A stretch of 64,000 bases of DNA, from assembly GCF_000767465.1 (NCBI RefSeq), contig NZ_CP009292.1:692829-756828 (forward strand), written 5' to 3'. Under the pieces are notes generated by a model that saw only the letters and a program-made list of their open reading frames with translations, was not told the DNA's origin and searched no databases. Source of the DNA: Novosphingobium pentaromativorans US6-1. GTDB lineage: Bacteria > Pseudomonadota > Alphaproteobacteria > Sphingomonadales > Sphingomonadaceae. This document shows positions 43,414 through 52,593 of this stretch, one piece after another (positions within the stretch are counted from its first letter, which is position 1; each line of letters opens with the position of its first letter). Position numbers and translations under genes: made by a program.

Positions 43414-44870
43414 CTGATCCGCTATCCCACCTGGCTGCCGCTGGCCGCTTCGACCACATCCTTGTCGGCGGGCACTGGATCGAGCCGTTGTCCAGGACGA
43501 CCGCGCCTGTCGTCGATCCGGCAAGCGAAGAGACGATCGCACAGATCGTGCTGGCCACGCGCGACGATGTCGATGCCGCCGTCTCGGCTGCGCGCAGCGC
43601 CTTTCCCGGATGGTCCGCCACCCCCGTCGCCGAGCGGGCGCGCATGCTCTCACGCGTGCATGAACTGATCCTCGAGCGAGCCGAACTTCTCGCTCAGGCG
43701 ATCTCGCTCGAGATGGGCGCAGCCATCACTTTCGCCCGTGCAGCGCAAGTGCCGTTCGCGGCAGAGCACGTGCGCGTCGCGGCGGAAAATCTTGCCAACT
43801 ATCCCTTCGTGCATATGCGCGGCACAACCGCCGTCGCGCGCGAGCCGATCGGTGTGTGCGGACTCATTACCCCCTGGAACTGGCCGCTCTACCAGATCAC
43901 GGCAAAGGTCGCCCCGGCTCTCGCCGCGGGCTGCACGGTCGTGCTCAAACCCAGCGAACTGGCACCTCTGAGCGCGCTTCTCTTCGCGGAAATCATCGGC
44001 GATGCGGGTATTCCCGCAGGCGTATTCAATCTGGTCACCGGCACCGGACCGGAAGTGGGCGAAGCGCTTTCCGCGCACCCGGACATCGACATGATCTCGA
44101 TCACCGGCTCCACACGCGCAGGCGTGCTGGTGTCGAAGTCGGCCGCCGATACCGTGAAGCGCGTTGCCCTGGAACTGGGCGGCAAGTCGCCCAACGTGAT
44201 CCTGCCAGATGCCGACCTGGCCCGGGCGATACCTCCCGGCGTCGCCTCGAGCTGCCGCAATGTCGGCCAGTCATGCAGCGCCCCGACACGCATGATCGTT
44301 CCGCGCGTCAAGCTCGCCGAAGTGGAGCGCATCGCGGCCGAGACCGCCGCGCAATTCGTCGTGGGCGACCCGCGCGACGAGCGCACGACGCATGGCCCCA
44401 TCGCCAACCGTGCCCAGTTCGAACGCGTCCAGTACATGATCGGCGTAGGGATATCCGAAGGCGCAAAGCTCGTCTGCGGCGGCGGCGGTAAGCCCGAGGG
44501 GCTGGAGCGCGGCTATTACGTACGTCCGACGATCTTCTCGCAGGTCACTTCTGGCATGGCGATCGCGCAGGAGGAAGTCTTCGGTCCGGTCCTTGTCATC
44601 ATCCCATACGACAGCGTGGAAGAGGCGATCGCAATCGCCAATGACACCGTCTATGGCCTTGGCGCGCACGTGCAAGGCACCGACATGGACCAGGTTCGCG
44701 CCGTCGCCGGACGTATCCGCGCAGGACAGGTCCTGCTCAATTATCCTGCCTGGGACCCGCAGGCCCCCTTCGGTGGCTACAAGCGATCTGGCAATGGCCG
44801 CGAATTCGGCATCGAAGGCATGGAAGAGTTCCTCGAGGTCAAGGCCATGCTCGGATACGAACCGGGCTGA
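43410..44870 (+). CDS. NAD-dependent aldehyde dehydrogenase
   Basis: 486 residues from the GTG that overlaps the oxidase stop; the same frame extends upstream through the oxidase gene but that part is Arg-rich shadow. Complete ALDH: GVCGLITPWNWPLYQI, catalytic Glu255 in ALELGGKSPN and Cys289 in VGQSCSAPTR, plus EEVFGPVLVI. Resembles PuuC/BetB-type enzymes for amino-aldehydes. It should oxidise the aldehyde produced by the PuuB-like oxidase. A true terminator follows 40 bases after the stop. Confidence 0.9.
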   Translation: MTDPLSHLAAAGRFDHILVGGHWIEPLSRTTAPVVDPASEETIAQIVLATRDDVDAAVSAARSAFPGWSATPVAERARMLSRVHELILERAELLAQAISLEMGAAITFARAAQVPFAAEHVRVAAENLANYPFVHMRGTTAVAREPIGVCGLITPWNWPLYQITAKVAPALAAGCTVVLKPSELAPLSALLFAEIIGDAGIPAGVFNLVTGTGPEVGEALSAHPDIDMISITGSTRAGVLVSKSAADTVKRVALELGGKSPNVILPDADLARAIPPGVASSCRNVGQSCSAPTRMIVPRVKLAEVERIAAETAAQFVVGDPRDERTTHGPIANRAQFERVQYMIGVGISEGAKLVCGGGGKPEGLERGYYVRPTIFSQVTSGMAIAQEEVFGPVLVIIPYDSVEEAIAIANDTVYGLGAHVQGTDMDQVRAVAGRIRAGQVLLNYPAWDPQAPFGGYKRSGNGREFGIEGMEEFLEVKAMLGYEPG

Positions 44871-44910
44871 TACATCCCTGCTTATTGCGTCACGGCATTT
44901 GCCGAAGATC

Positions 44911-44946
44911 AGGCCGGACCCGCCTTGGTGGGTCCGGCCTTTCTTG
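44911..44946 (+). terminator. Rho-independent terminator of the oxidase-ALDH operon
   Basis: AGGCCGGACCC pairs with GGGTCCGGCCT around an eight-base loop and is followed by TTCTT. Confidence 0.85.
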
Positions 44947-45153
44947 TATTGGCGGGTCTTGGAATTACCGGCCGGAACGGTCGATCGTGCTGTGAAAGGG
45001 ATATGTGAGGAGTCCAGGGATTATGACAGTTCAATGACGAAATTGTCACATAATTCATTGTTATAATTAGACTTTTTTAGGGAATCACTCCTATCAGCCC
45101 TGTCCGGATCAAGCGCGGGGACATGACGTCGCTCGCGCAGCTTCGGGTGCACG

Positions 45154-47220
45154 ATGACAAACTGGAATGGGATTGCTGGCAGGTTCTTCGGTTCGCTGGA
45201 GAGGCGCCTTATCGGCGCGATGGCCCTGATTATTGCCTTGACGCTGCTGCTGCAGTTCGTCTCGCAAAGGGAGGCCTTCGGGCTGCAACGGGAAAGCGAC
45301 TCCCTTGTGCGTGCATCGGCCCTTGCGGAAAACGCGGATCAGTTCGCGGAAGCCGTCGGCAAGCTGCGCACGGCCACCAATCGCGGTCTCGTCGCCAGCG
45401 ATATCACGACGACCAGCGATACCCTGACCGATGCCGCCATCGCCATAGGTGACCGGCTGGCCAAGCTGCGCGACAGCGGCACCGTGCTTTACGACCTGCC
45501 GGCGACGGCGCAGCTTTTCGCCAATCTGGACCAGCATGTCGCCGCAATACTCCAGGTCCAGGCGACGCGCGGGGACAAGTCTGCGCTGATCGCGCAAGTC
45601 GAAGCGAAGAATGCTGCGATGGAAGCGCTCGCTGTCAAGATCGTGGAGCAGGCCCATGCCCATCGCCAGGCCGCGCAGGGCCGATTGGTATCATCGATAG
45701 AGCGCTGGCAATTCCTTGTGCTGGGCACCGGCGGTGTCACGATCCTGGTGGTTCTGATCGTCCTGTTCGATCTGATGCGCAATATCCTGCCGGCAGTGCG
45801 CCGCATGCACCGTTCGCTGCAACGGCTGGCCGACGGCGATCTGGATATCGAGATCGGTGCGTTCAGACTGCAGGAACTGCAGGCCTTGTCCGGCCCGCTC
45901 GAAACCTTTCGCCGGAACGCCAAGGCCGTCAAGAACCTCGCGTTCACCGATGCGGCGACGGGAATGCCCAACCGCCGCGCCTTTCAGGAAGCAGCGGAAA
46001 AACTTCTGACGGACAGCAGCGATGGCCGCTTCGCCTTCATGCTGATCGACATCGACCGCTTCAAGCACATCAACGACGATTACGGCCATGCCACGGGCGA
46101 CGAGCTGGTCCGGATCATCGGCGCGCGAATGAAGTCCTTTCTCGGCGATCGAAGCCTGGTGGCGCGCGTTGGCGGCGATGAGTTCGCAGTGGCCCTGCCG
46201 CTCACTGCTCAGGTAACCGGCATCGCGAAGGGCTCCGCCCTCGTCGAGGCGATGCGCGAGCCTTTCAGCCTCGGCGAGTATTCCGTCGCCTCGACCGTCT
46301 CGCTGGGCGTGGCCGAAGTGCAGCTGCCGACCGGATCGGACGTCGACGCCATCCTGCGCAATGCCGACCTTGCCCTCTACGCCTCAAAGAAGAACGGCCG
46401 GAATTGCGCCACCGCCTTCGCCGCGCACATGGCAGAGGAGCGGTCGGTCGACCGGGCGCTGGAGAAGGATCTTGAATCCGCATTCGATGCCGGGCAGCTG
46501 CGCATGGTCTACCAGCCGATCCATTCGATCGACGAGGACTGCCGCGAAGTCGAGGCACTGGTGCGCTGGAAGCACCCCGAGCTCGGCGAAGTCCCGCCGT
46601 CCACCTTCATTCCCGCGGCCGAGCGAAGTGGGCTGATGGTGCGTCTGGGCGAATGGATCATCCGCAGGGCCCTTCAGGACTTTGCCCAGTGGCCCGACAT
46701 TCACATGAGCCTCAACCTTTCGCCGCTGCAGTTGCAGCATGACGGGTTCAGCACTTTCCTGCTCGATTGCTGCCGCGAGAACGGGATAGCACCGCAAAGG
46801 CTCTTCCTGGAAGTGACCGAATCTCTTTCCATCGAGCGCAATACGCGCGCGCTGCTCACCCTGAACCTGCTGCGCAACCTGGGTTTTCGCATTGCCCTTG
46901 ATGATTTCGGAACGGGCTATTCCTCGCTCTCGATGGTCAAGAGCTTCAAGTTCGACCGCATGAAGCTGGATCGCAGCCTCGTCATGGATCTTGGACAGGA
47001 TCCCGCCTCGCTGGCGGTCCTGGAAGCCGCGGTAACGATGGCGCGCCATGTCGGGGCAGAAGTCGTGGCCGAAGGCATCAGCGAGGATCACCTCGTCGGG
47101 CCGACCAGAAGCGCCGGGTGCACCCATCTCCAGGGATATTTCTACAGTCACCCGATCGAGGCCGGGCATGTCTGGAACTATATCGCAAAAGTGCAGGGCA
47201 AGAGCGCCAGGGCCGCATGA
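45154..47220 (+). CDS. Membrane GGDEF-EAL cyclic-di-GMP enzyme
   Basis: 688 residues. Membrane helices at about 21-40 and 190-208 enclose a periplasmic helical sensor, followed by a HAMP-like stretch. GGDEF domain: the motif is intact (340-344, ARVGGDEF). The upstream I-site RxxD reads GDRS, so product inhibition is probably lost. EAL domain: EAL at 467-469, LNLSPLQLQ, LEVTESL, DDFGTGYSS, VVAEGIS and LQGYFYSHP, all catalytic residues present. It can in principle both make and break c-di-GMP; which dominates cannot be told. The region upstream (45030-45085) is AT-rich, with TATAAT at 45061-45066. Confidence 0.9.
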   Translation: MTNWNGIAGRFFGSLERRLIGAMALIIALTLLLQFVSQREAFGLQRESDSLVRASALAENADQFAEAVGKLRTATNRGLVASDITTTSDTLTDAAIAIGDRLAKLRDSGTVLYDLPATAQLFANLDQHVAAILQVQATRGDKSALIAQVEAKNAAMEALAVKIVEQAHAHRQAAQGRLVSSIERWQFLVLGTGGVTILVVLIVLFDLMRNILPAVRRMHRSLQRLADGDLDIEIGAFRLQELQALSGPLETFRRNAKAVKNLAFTDAATGMPNRRAFQEAAEKLLTDSSDGRFAFMLIDIDRFKHINDDYGHATGDELVRIIGARMKSFLGDRSLVARVGGDEFAVALPLTAQVTGIAKGSALVEAMREPFSLGEYSVASTVSLGVAEVQLPTGSDVDAILRNADLALYASKKNGRNCATAFAAHMAEERSVDRALEKDLESAFDAGQLRMVYQPIHSIDEDCREVEALVRWKHPELGEVPPSTFIPAAERSGLMVRLGEWIIRRALQDFAQWPDIHMSLNLSPLQLQHDGFSTFLLDCCRENGIAPQRLFLEVTESLSIERNTRALLTLNLLRNLGFRIALDDFGTGYSSLSMVKSFKFDRMKLDRSLVMDLGQDPASLAVLEAAVTMARHVGAEVVAEGISEDHLVGPTRSAGCTHLQGYFYSHPIEAGHVWNYIAKVQGKSARAA

Positions 47221-47350
47221 CCGTTGTCATGGAAGGGCCGACACATCCCGCTTTGCGCCAAGGCCCCTGCCCCTATTTTGGATTCGCCAGGATGGGCGCG
47301 ATCGGGTATCTGCCGGTACCCGGACACGGAAACGAGTCAGGGAGTCAGTG

Positions 47351-47560
47351 ATGCATTCGCGCAAGCGACACGGACTTTATCGCGTAAGCCTTCCCGAACT
47401 GGGCGAATGTGCCCGCGTCGACAGCGCCGCCGGCGACGCGTATCCCTACCTGGAACGCTCGATGTACGAAACTTTGGGTTTCTGGCCCACTTTTGACAAG
47501 CTGCCGGAGCAGACGGCTGCCGACAAACGACGGCACAAGCCTCTCTGGGACGCCTGGTAG
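47351..47560 (+). CDS. Small hypothetical protein
   Basis: 69 residues, starting MHSRKRHGLYRVSLPEL and ending HKPLWDAW. GGGAG lies about seven bases upstream. Composition is ordinary for a soluble protein (mixed charge, Tyr/Trp/Phe, one Cys) and unlike the Arg-rich false frames around it. I recognise no family. It stands alone between the GGDEF-EAL gene and a sigma-factor gene. Confidence 0.4.
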   Translation: MHSRKRHGLYRVSLPELGECARVDSAAGDAYPYLERSMYETLGFWPTFDKLPEQTAADKRRHKPLWDAW

Positions 47561-47840
47561 GACCCGCCTTGCATGGCGCCCTGCGCGCCCGAAAGCCTTC
47601 CCGCGCGATTGGCCGGATCGCTTTCTCAGGAACCCAGAACACGCCAGCGAAGAGGGTGACAAGACCCGAAAGTGTCATAGTGCGCACCTAAGCGCGCCGT
47701 TGTGACTGTCCTGCACCCAAACCAAACACTCTCAGACCCGGCCGAAGGTCCGGACCGTACGCCAGTCCTGTCCGGATTGGCGGGCTTCGATTGTCTCTAG
47801 TGCGAGCTCGCATTGGCGCAGTCCGTTGCAGGAGTGTGGA

Positions 47841-48410
47841 GTGGATGTCCTGCCTGTCAGATCCGGCGATCAAGCCGCTCTATCCCCGTTCGTGGCCATG
47901 AGCGCGCAGCATGCCGACTTCGAAATCAACGCGAGCGAGCGCGCGGCGCTCGTGGCCTTCCTCATGCGCAAGTCGGGAAGCGCGATACTGGCCGAGGACA
48001 TCGCCCAGGACGCATTCATCCGTCTCGTCGAATTCCAGCGGCGTGAGAAAGTGCGCAATGCACGCGGCCTGCTGTTCAAGATCGCGGTCAACCTGCTGAT
48101 AAACCACCAGCGCCGCGAACGGCGCATGGTCGCCGGTCTGGTCGAGGATTACGCCGATGAACGTCCCTCGCAGGAGAGGGCGGCGCTCGACAATGACAGG
48201 ATGCGCCAGTTTCGCAAGGCGCTGGAAACCCTGCCACCGCTGCGGCGCGAAGTGCTGATCCGCAGGCGGCTGGAAAACCAGTCCTACCAGGAGATCGGCA
48301 AGGCCCTGAACCTATCCAGCGCCGCGGTGGAAAAGCACGTCGTGCGCGCGCTCGCTTCGCTGCGGGCCTATCAGGACAAGTTCATGATCGAGGGCGAACG
48401 GCCATGGTGA
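47841..48410 (+). CDS. FecI-like ECF sigma factor (second set)
   Basis: 189 residues from GTG 47841, with AGGAG (47830-47834) six bases upstream. Region 2: ILAEDIAQDAFIRLVEFQ and LLFKIAVNLLINHQRRERR. Region 4: LPPLRREVLIRRRLENQSYQEIG, then SSAAVEKHVVRALASLR. FecI class. It overlaps the following fecR gene by seven bases. Together with the fecR and STN receptor downstream it forms a complete surface-signalling set, all on one strand, unlike the divergent set at 14-18 kb. Confidence 0.88.
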   Translation: MDVLPVRSGDQAALSPFVAMSAQHADFEINASERAALVAFLMRKSGSAILAEDIAQDAFIRLVEFQRREKVRNARGLLFKIAVNLLINHQRRERRMVAGLVEDYADERPSQERAALDNDRMRQFRKALETLPPLRREVLIRRRLENQSYQEIGKALNLSSAAVEKHVVRALASLRAYQDKFMIEGERPW

Positions 48411-49456
48411 TCCGGATCGGCGCCTTTCGCAGTTACGAGGAACGCCTCGAGGAGATCCAGGCGCAGGCCGCATGGTGGATCGAGCGCGAGCATCTGGGAC
48501 CGATGCGCGAAGCCGAACGCATTGAACTGCGCGAATGGCTGGCCCGAAGCCCCGCGCACGAACTGGAATACATGCTCGCCGACAATCTCTATGCGGACGA
48601 CGATCTCGTCGCGGCGATGCAGGATGTGCCCCGCATCACGGCGCAGCGAACGTTTTGGTCGGCGTTGGATGCAGTCGGGAACAGTGTCGCCGCAGCCGCA
48701 AGGACGCTTGCGCAAGTCGCCGGCCCCAGGCTGGTCGCCGCGACGTTGGCTTTGGCGCTGATGGTTGCTGCGGTATCGTACCTGGCGCCATTCGGGCGCG
48801 ATCCGATGACCGGCGAGGACCCGCGCATAGCCGCGGGCATGACACTCAAGACGCATACCGGCGAGCGGCTTGTTGCCCAGCTTCCTGACGGCACCCGGGT
48901 CGAAATGGGTGGAGGCAGCGAGGCGCAGGTGCGCTTTTCCGATAGTGAACGCCGCTTCGCCCTCACGCGCGGGGATGCCCTGTTCGACGTCGCCCACGAC
49001 CCTGCCCGACCGTTCCTGATTGCAACCGACAGGGCCAGCATTCGCGTCGTCGGGACCCGGTTCCTGATAAGGGAAATGGCCAAGGATACACGTGTCGATG
49101 TCTATCAGGGCGTAGTGGAAGTACGGGCGCCCAAGGCCGAGGCCGCAACGATGAGAGTCCGGCGCGGATCGCGCGTGACGATCGGGCAGGAAGTGACCAT
49201 CGGGCGCTTCGAAGCCGGAGCGGAAGAAGACTGGCGCGGTGGGTGGGTCGACGAGGCGGCCATTTCGCTTGCCGATCTTGCAGACCTGATCGAGCGCAGG
49301 ACGGCAACACCGATTGCGGTAGACCCGGCCCTTGCCGCGATGCAGGTTTCCGGCCGCTTTCGCATTACCCAGCCCGACAGGCTGCTGGAGAAGCTTGCCC
49401 CGCTCTACGGCTTCAAAGCCCGCCGCGAAGGCGAGGGGTGGCGCATCTCGAAATAA
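48404..49456 (+). CDS. FecR-like sigma regulator (second set)
   Basis: 350 residues. An N-terminal DUF4880-type region (AAWWIEREHLGPMREAERIELREWLARSPAHE in two blocks) binds the sigma factor. There is one membrane helix at about 108-128, then a FecR domain (LPDGTRVEMGGGSEAQVRFS, RGDALFDVAHDPARPFLI, VVGTRFLIREM) and a C-terminal STN-like tail. Start overlaps the sigma stop. Confidence 0.9.
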   Translation: MVIRIGAFRSYEERLEEIQAQAAWWIEREHLGPMREAERIELREWLARSPAHELEYMLADNLYADDDLVAAMQDVPRITAQRTFWSALDAVGNSVAAAARTLAQVAGPRLVAATLALALMVAAVSYLAPFGRDPMTGEDPRIAAGMTLKTHTGERLVAQLPDGTRVEMGGGSEAQVRFSDSERRFALTRGDALFDVAHDPARPFLIATDRASIRVVGTRFLIREMAKDTRVDVYQGVVEVRAPKAEAATMRVRRGSRVTIGQEVTIGRFEAGAEEDWRGGWVDEAAISLADLADLIERRTATPIAVDPALAAMQVSGRFRITQPDRLLEKLAPLYGFKARREGEGWRISK

Positions 49457-49582
49457 TCTCCGTGTAATCGAAGTGTCACAATAAGTACCTGAAAATGAAA
49501 TAAAAAAGTTTGTCCGGGTTACTCTTCGGGCGGTGTCTTGTCGGCCGTTGGTTGGCAACATTTCCCGGCTACTGGAGGCCTT

Positions 49583-52492
49583 GTGTACAAGAATTTTCGT
49601 TCCGCGTTTCTCGCATCCTGCGCGTTGTTCGCGATCCCTGCCCATGCCCTTGAGGCAAAGGCGCAGGGCCAGGCGGCGAGCCAGGTTCATGACGTGAACC
49701 TTTCCGCACAGCCCCTGTCTTCGGCGCTGCGCATCCTCTCGCGCCAGACGGGGATCGAGATCGTCTTCCGTCCCGAACTGGTGCGCGGACAGAGCGCGCC
49801 TGCCGTTTCGGGCCGCACCAGCACCGAGGTCGCCCTGCAGCGCTTGCTGAGCGGCACCGGCCTGGCCGTGCGCTACTCCGGAGAGACTGCGATCCTTTAC
49901 CGCGCGCCGGCCGCTACCAGGCAGCCGGTTGCCCTGACCACCGCAACTTCGGCTGTCGCGGCGGCAGGCGATGGCGCTTCTGGCAACAATGAGATCATCG
50001 TGCAGGGAAGCTACTCCGCTTCGATCGCCGATGCGCTGGACCGCAAGCGCAAGGCCGATAATGTCGTCGATTCGATCGAGGCAGTCGATATCGCGCAGTT
50101 CCCCAACCAGAACATCGCGGAATCGCTGCAGCGCCTGCCCGGCGTGACCATCGAGCGCGACCGTGGCGAAGGACTCTTCGTCAAGGTTCGCGGGCTCGGT
50201 CCCAACTTCCAGGTGACCTTGCTCAACGGCCAGTCGATCGCCGTGAACGAGAACGTGCGCGACAGCGGCCAGAACGGGCGCCAGTTCCGCTTCGACACGA
50301 TTCCTTCCGAACTCATCGCCGGTGTCGACGTGATGAAAAGCCCTTCCGCCGACCTCGAGGAAGGCGCCATCGGCGGCATCGTCAATATCCGCACCTTCAA
50401 GCCGATGGACCTCGAATCCGGAACAGTCATCGGCACGCTTGCGGGTAATTACGTTGAAAAGGCGGACACGATCGATCCCAACCTGTCTGGTCTTGCCAGC
50501 TGGAAGAATGACAGCGAAACCCTCGGCCTGCTGATCGCCGGTTCCTATTCCCAGCGCACCTTGCGCCAGGACCGCATCACCGGCGTTGGCTGGGAAGAGA
50601 TGTCCGAGGGCGTCGATACCGACGGTGACGGGATTGAGGACACCGGCGCGATTGTCGCCCCTTCAGCCGTTCGCCCGACGCTGGAGCAGGAAGACCGCAA
50701 GCGCTATGCGGTCAACGCAGCCCTCCAGTTCGCGCCGAGCGACGCGGTCAATCTGACGCTTGAAGGCTTCTACACCCGGCTCGACGATCACTACGACGAA
50801 CTGACTTATTCGGCGGACATCGATGTCGACACGATCGTCCCGGGATCGGCGGTGATCGAAGATGGCGCGCTCATCAGCGCCACGACCGAAGGCAAGACGC
50901 AGATCGGCCGCGAAGTTTCCGACATGCGGCACCAGAACTGGTTCGTCGGACTCAGCGGCGATGTGCGAGCCGGGGACTGGACTTTCCATCCCACCGCCTA
51001 CGTGACGCGCGCCGTCAGCGAAACGAGCGCACCGATCACCCGCACCCGCCTGCTCGGTCCGGTCGGACTCGTCAAGGTGACCATGCCCAAGTCAGCCGGG
51101 ACGAACGTGCCCAGCGTCGACTTCCTCGAAGCCGATCTCGAAAATCCCGGCCAGCTCCCGTTCCGCCGTGTCGAATGGCGCGACGTAAGCTCGGTGGACA
51201 AGGAGCATGCCTTCGGCCTCGCCACCGAACGACCGGTCGATTTCGGACCGTTCTCGCGCATCTCGATGGGTGCCAAGTATCGTGATCGCAGCCGCGACTA
51301 CGACCGCCGCGACGTCAACCTGACATCGCTTGCCGGGCAGTATTTCGACGGAACCTATTTCGACCGTTTCCCGTTCAACGACTTTCTCGCCGGTACCAAC
51401 GGTTCGCTGCCGACCGCATGGGTCGTGCCGGACCCCGACCCGTTCTGGAACGATAGCAACAAAAGCGCCCTGTCGGCTTCCACGCCGAGCCGGTCGGACT
51501 TGCGCAATTCCTACAGCATCGGCGAAGAAATCACTTCCGCCTTCGCCATGGCGAACTTCGATACGATGCTTGGCGCCATGCCCGTTCGCGGAAATATGGG
51601 CTTGCGCTATGCGCATACCCGCCAGACTTCGGCCGGATACGCGGATGACGGCACCGCAGCCCGTCCGGTAAGCTACACGTCGACCTATGACGACTTCCTG
51701 CCTTCTGCGAACCTGGTGATCGAACCGGCACGCGATCTCATCGCGCGCTTCGCCATGGCCAAGGTCATCACCCGCCCCTCCCTGTCCGACCTCGCTCCGC
51801 GCCTCACGCTCAATTCCTCGGGCACGATCTTCGAAGCGCGAGGCGGCAATCCCGAACTGCAGCGCTTCCAGGCCTGGCAATACGATGCCGGCCTCGAATA
51901 CTATTTCGCTCCCGGCAGCGTCATAAGCGCCAGCGTCTTCTACAAGGACATCGGCACTTTCGTGTACAATCAGGTCTCCGACTTCGTGGTCGACGGCCAG
52001 ACCTACATGCTGACGGCACCGACCAACGGCGGCGATGCCTCGGTCAAGGGGCTGGAACTCGCCTTCCAGCATCGCCTGAGCTTCCTGCCCGCCCCGCTGG
52101 ACGGCCTCGGGTTGCAGGCCAACTACACGCTCACCGATTCCAAGGCGAGCTACAGCGACACCCTGAAGGATGACCTCGCGAACATCGCGCGGCACAGCTA
52201 CAACCTGACCGGTTTCTATGAGAACGGCCCGTTCGAAGCGTGGGTCAGCTACTCATGGCGAGGCAAGGTGCTGCAGTCCGTAGGCACCAATGACAACCTC
52301 TCGATCAACGACAGCGCCTTCGGCAGCCTCGATGCCAGCATCAGCCTCAAGGCGAGCGATCACCTCAAGGTCTCCTTGCAGGGCATCAATGTCACCAATG
52401 CCAAGCAGCGCCAGTTCGTCGGCGACAACTGGTTCGGCGGATATACCGACTACGGCCGCACCGTGCGCCTGACGGCGCGCATGAGCCTGTAA
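49583..52492 (+). CDS. TonB-dependent receptor with STN domain (Xanthomonas-Caulobacter type)
   Basis: Start GTG 49583 follows GGAGG at 49574-49578 and gives a proper signal peptide (YKNFRSAFLASCALFAIPAHA). 969 residues. STN domain at about 38-105 (VNLSAQPLSSALRILSRQTG). The plug has the long form VRGLGPNFQVTLLNGQ...FDTIPSELIAGVDVMKSPSADLEEG...GIVNIRT seen in large receptors for glycans and other organic compounds. Barrel ends RLTARMSL. Directly follows its own sigma and FecR genes. The exported PHP phosphoesterase downstream may process its ligand. Confidence 0.92.
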   Translation: MYKNFRSAFLASCALFAIPAHALEAKAQGQAASQVHDVNLSAQPLSSALRILSRQTGIEIVFRPELVRGQSAPAVSGRTSTEVALQRLLSGTGLAVRYSGETAILYRAPAATRQPVALTTATSAVAAAGDGASGNNEIIVQGSYSASIADALDRKRKADNVVDSIEAVDIAQFPNQNIAESLQRLPGVTIERDRGEGLFVKVRGLGPNFQVTLLNGQSIAVNENVRDSGQNGRQFRFDTIPSELIAGVDVMKSPSADLEEGAIGGIVNIRTFKPMDLESGTVIGTLAGNYVEKADTIDPNLSGLASWKNDSETLGLLIAGSYSQRTLRQDRITGVGWEEMSEGVDTDGDGIEDTGAIVAPSAVRPTLEQEDRKRYAVNAALQFAPSDAVNLTLEGFYTRLDDHYDELTYSADIDVDTIVPGSAVIEDGALISATTEGKTQIGREVSDMRHQNWFVGLSGDVRAGDWTFHPTAYVTRAVSETSAPITRTRLLGPVGLVKVTMPKSAGTNVPSVDFLEADLENPGQLPFRRVEWRDVSSVDKEHAFGLATERPVDFGPFSRISMGAKYRDRSRDYDRRDVNLTSLAGQYFDGTYFDRFPFNDFLAGTNGSLPTAWVVPDPDPFWNDSNKSALSASTPSRSDLRNSYSIGEEITSAFAMANFDTMLGAMPVRGNMGLRYAHTRQTSAGYADDGTAARPVSYTSTYDDFLPSANLVIEPARDLIARFAMAKVITRPSLSDLAPRLTLNSSGTIFEARGGNPELQRFQAWQYDAGLEYYFAPGSVISASVFYKDIGTFVYNQVSDFVVDGQTYMLTAPTNGGDASVKGLELAFQHRLSFLPAPLDGLGLQANYTLTDSKASYSDTLKDDLANIARHSYNLTGFYENGPFEAWVSYSWRGKVLQSVGTNDNLSINDSAFGSLDASISLKASDHLKVSLQGINVTNAKQRQFVGDNWFGGYTDYGRTVRLTARMSL

Positions 52493-52499
52493 TCGACCT

Positions 52500-52528
52500 G
52501 GGCGGCGCCCTCCCCCGGAGCGCCGCCC
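52500..52528 (+). terminator. GC-rich hairpin after STN receptor
   Basis: GGGCGGCGC pairs with GCGCCGCCC around an 11-base loop, seven bases past the stop codon. No T-run; the repeat described next follows immediately. Confidence 0.55.
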
Positions 52529-52575
52529 ACCCCCGTTTTCGGCCCACCCCGTTTTCGGTCGACCCCCATTTTCGA
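52526..52575 (+). repeat. Three tandem CCCACCCCCGTTTTCGG-like units
   Basis: CCCACCCCCGTTTTCGG (52526-52542), CCCACCCCGTTTTCGG (52543-52558) and TCGACCCCCATTTTCGA (52559-52575) lie head to tail, ending 19 bases before the phosphoesterase start. Could be a protein-binding site or a slippage-born repeat. Confidence 0.6.
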
Positions 52576-52593
52576 TTGACGAGATTTCTCCCC

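Noticed and set aside
42133..44870. Complete Puu putrescine pathway
   Set aside because: PuuB- and PuuC-like enzymes are present but no PuuA glutamate-putrescine ligase or PuuD hydrolase was found, so only family membership is claimed.
47218..47351. Possible 44-codon gene overlapping the GGDEF-EAL stop
   Set aside because: ATGA overlap is tempting, but the product has no recognisable feature and Gly/Pro-rich composition typical of a chance frame.
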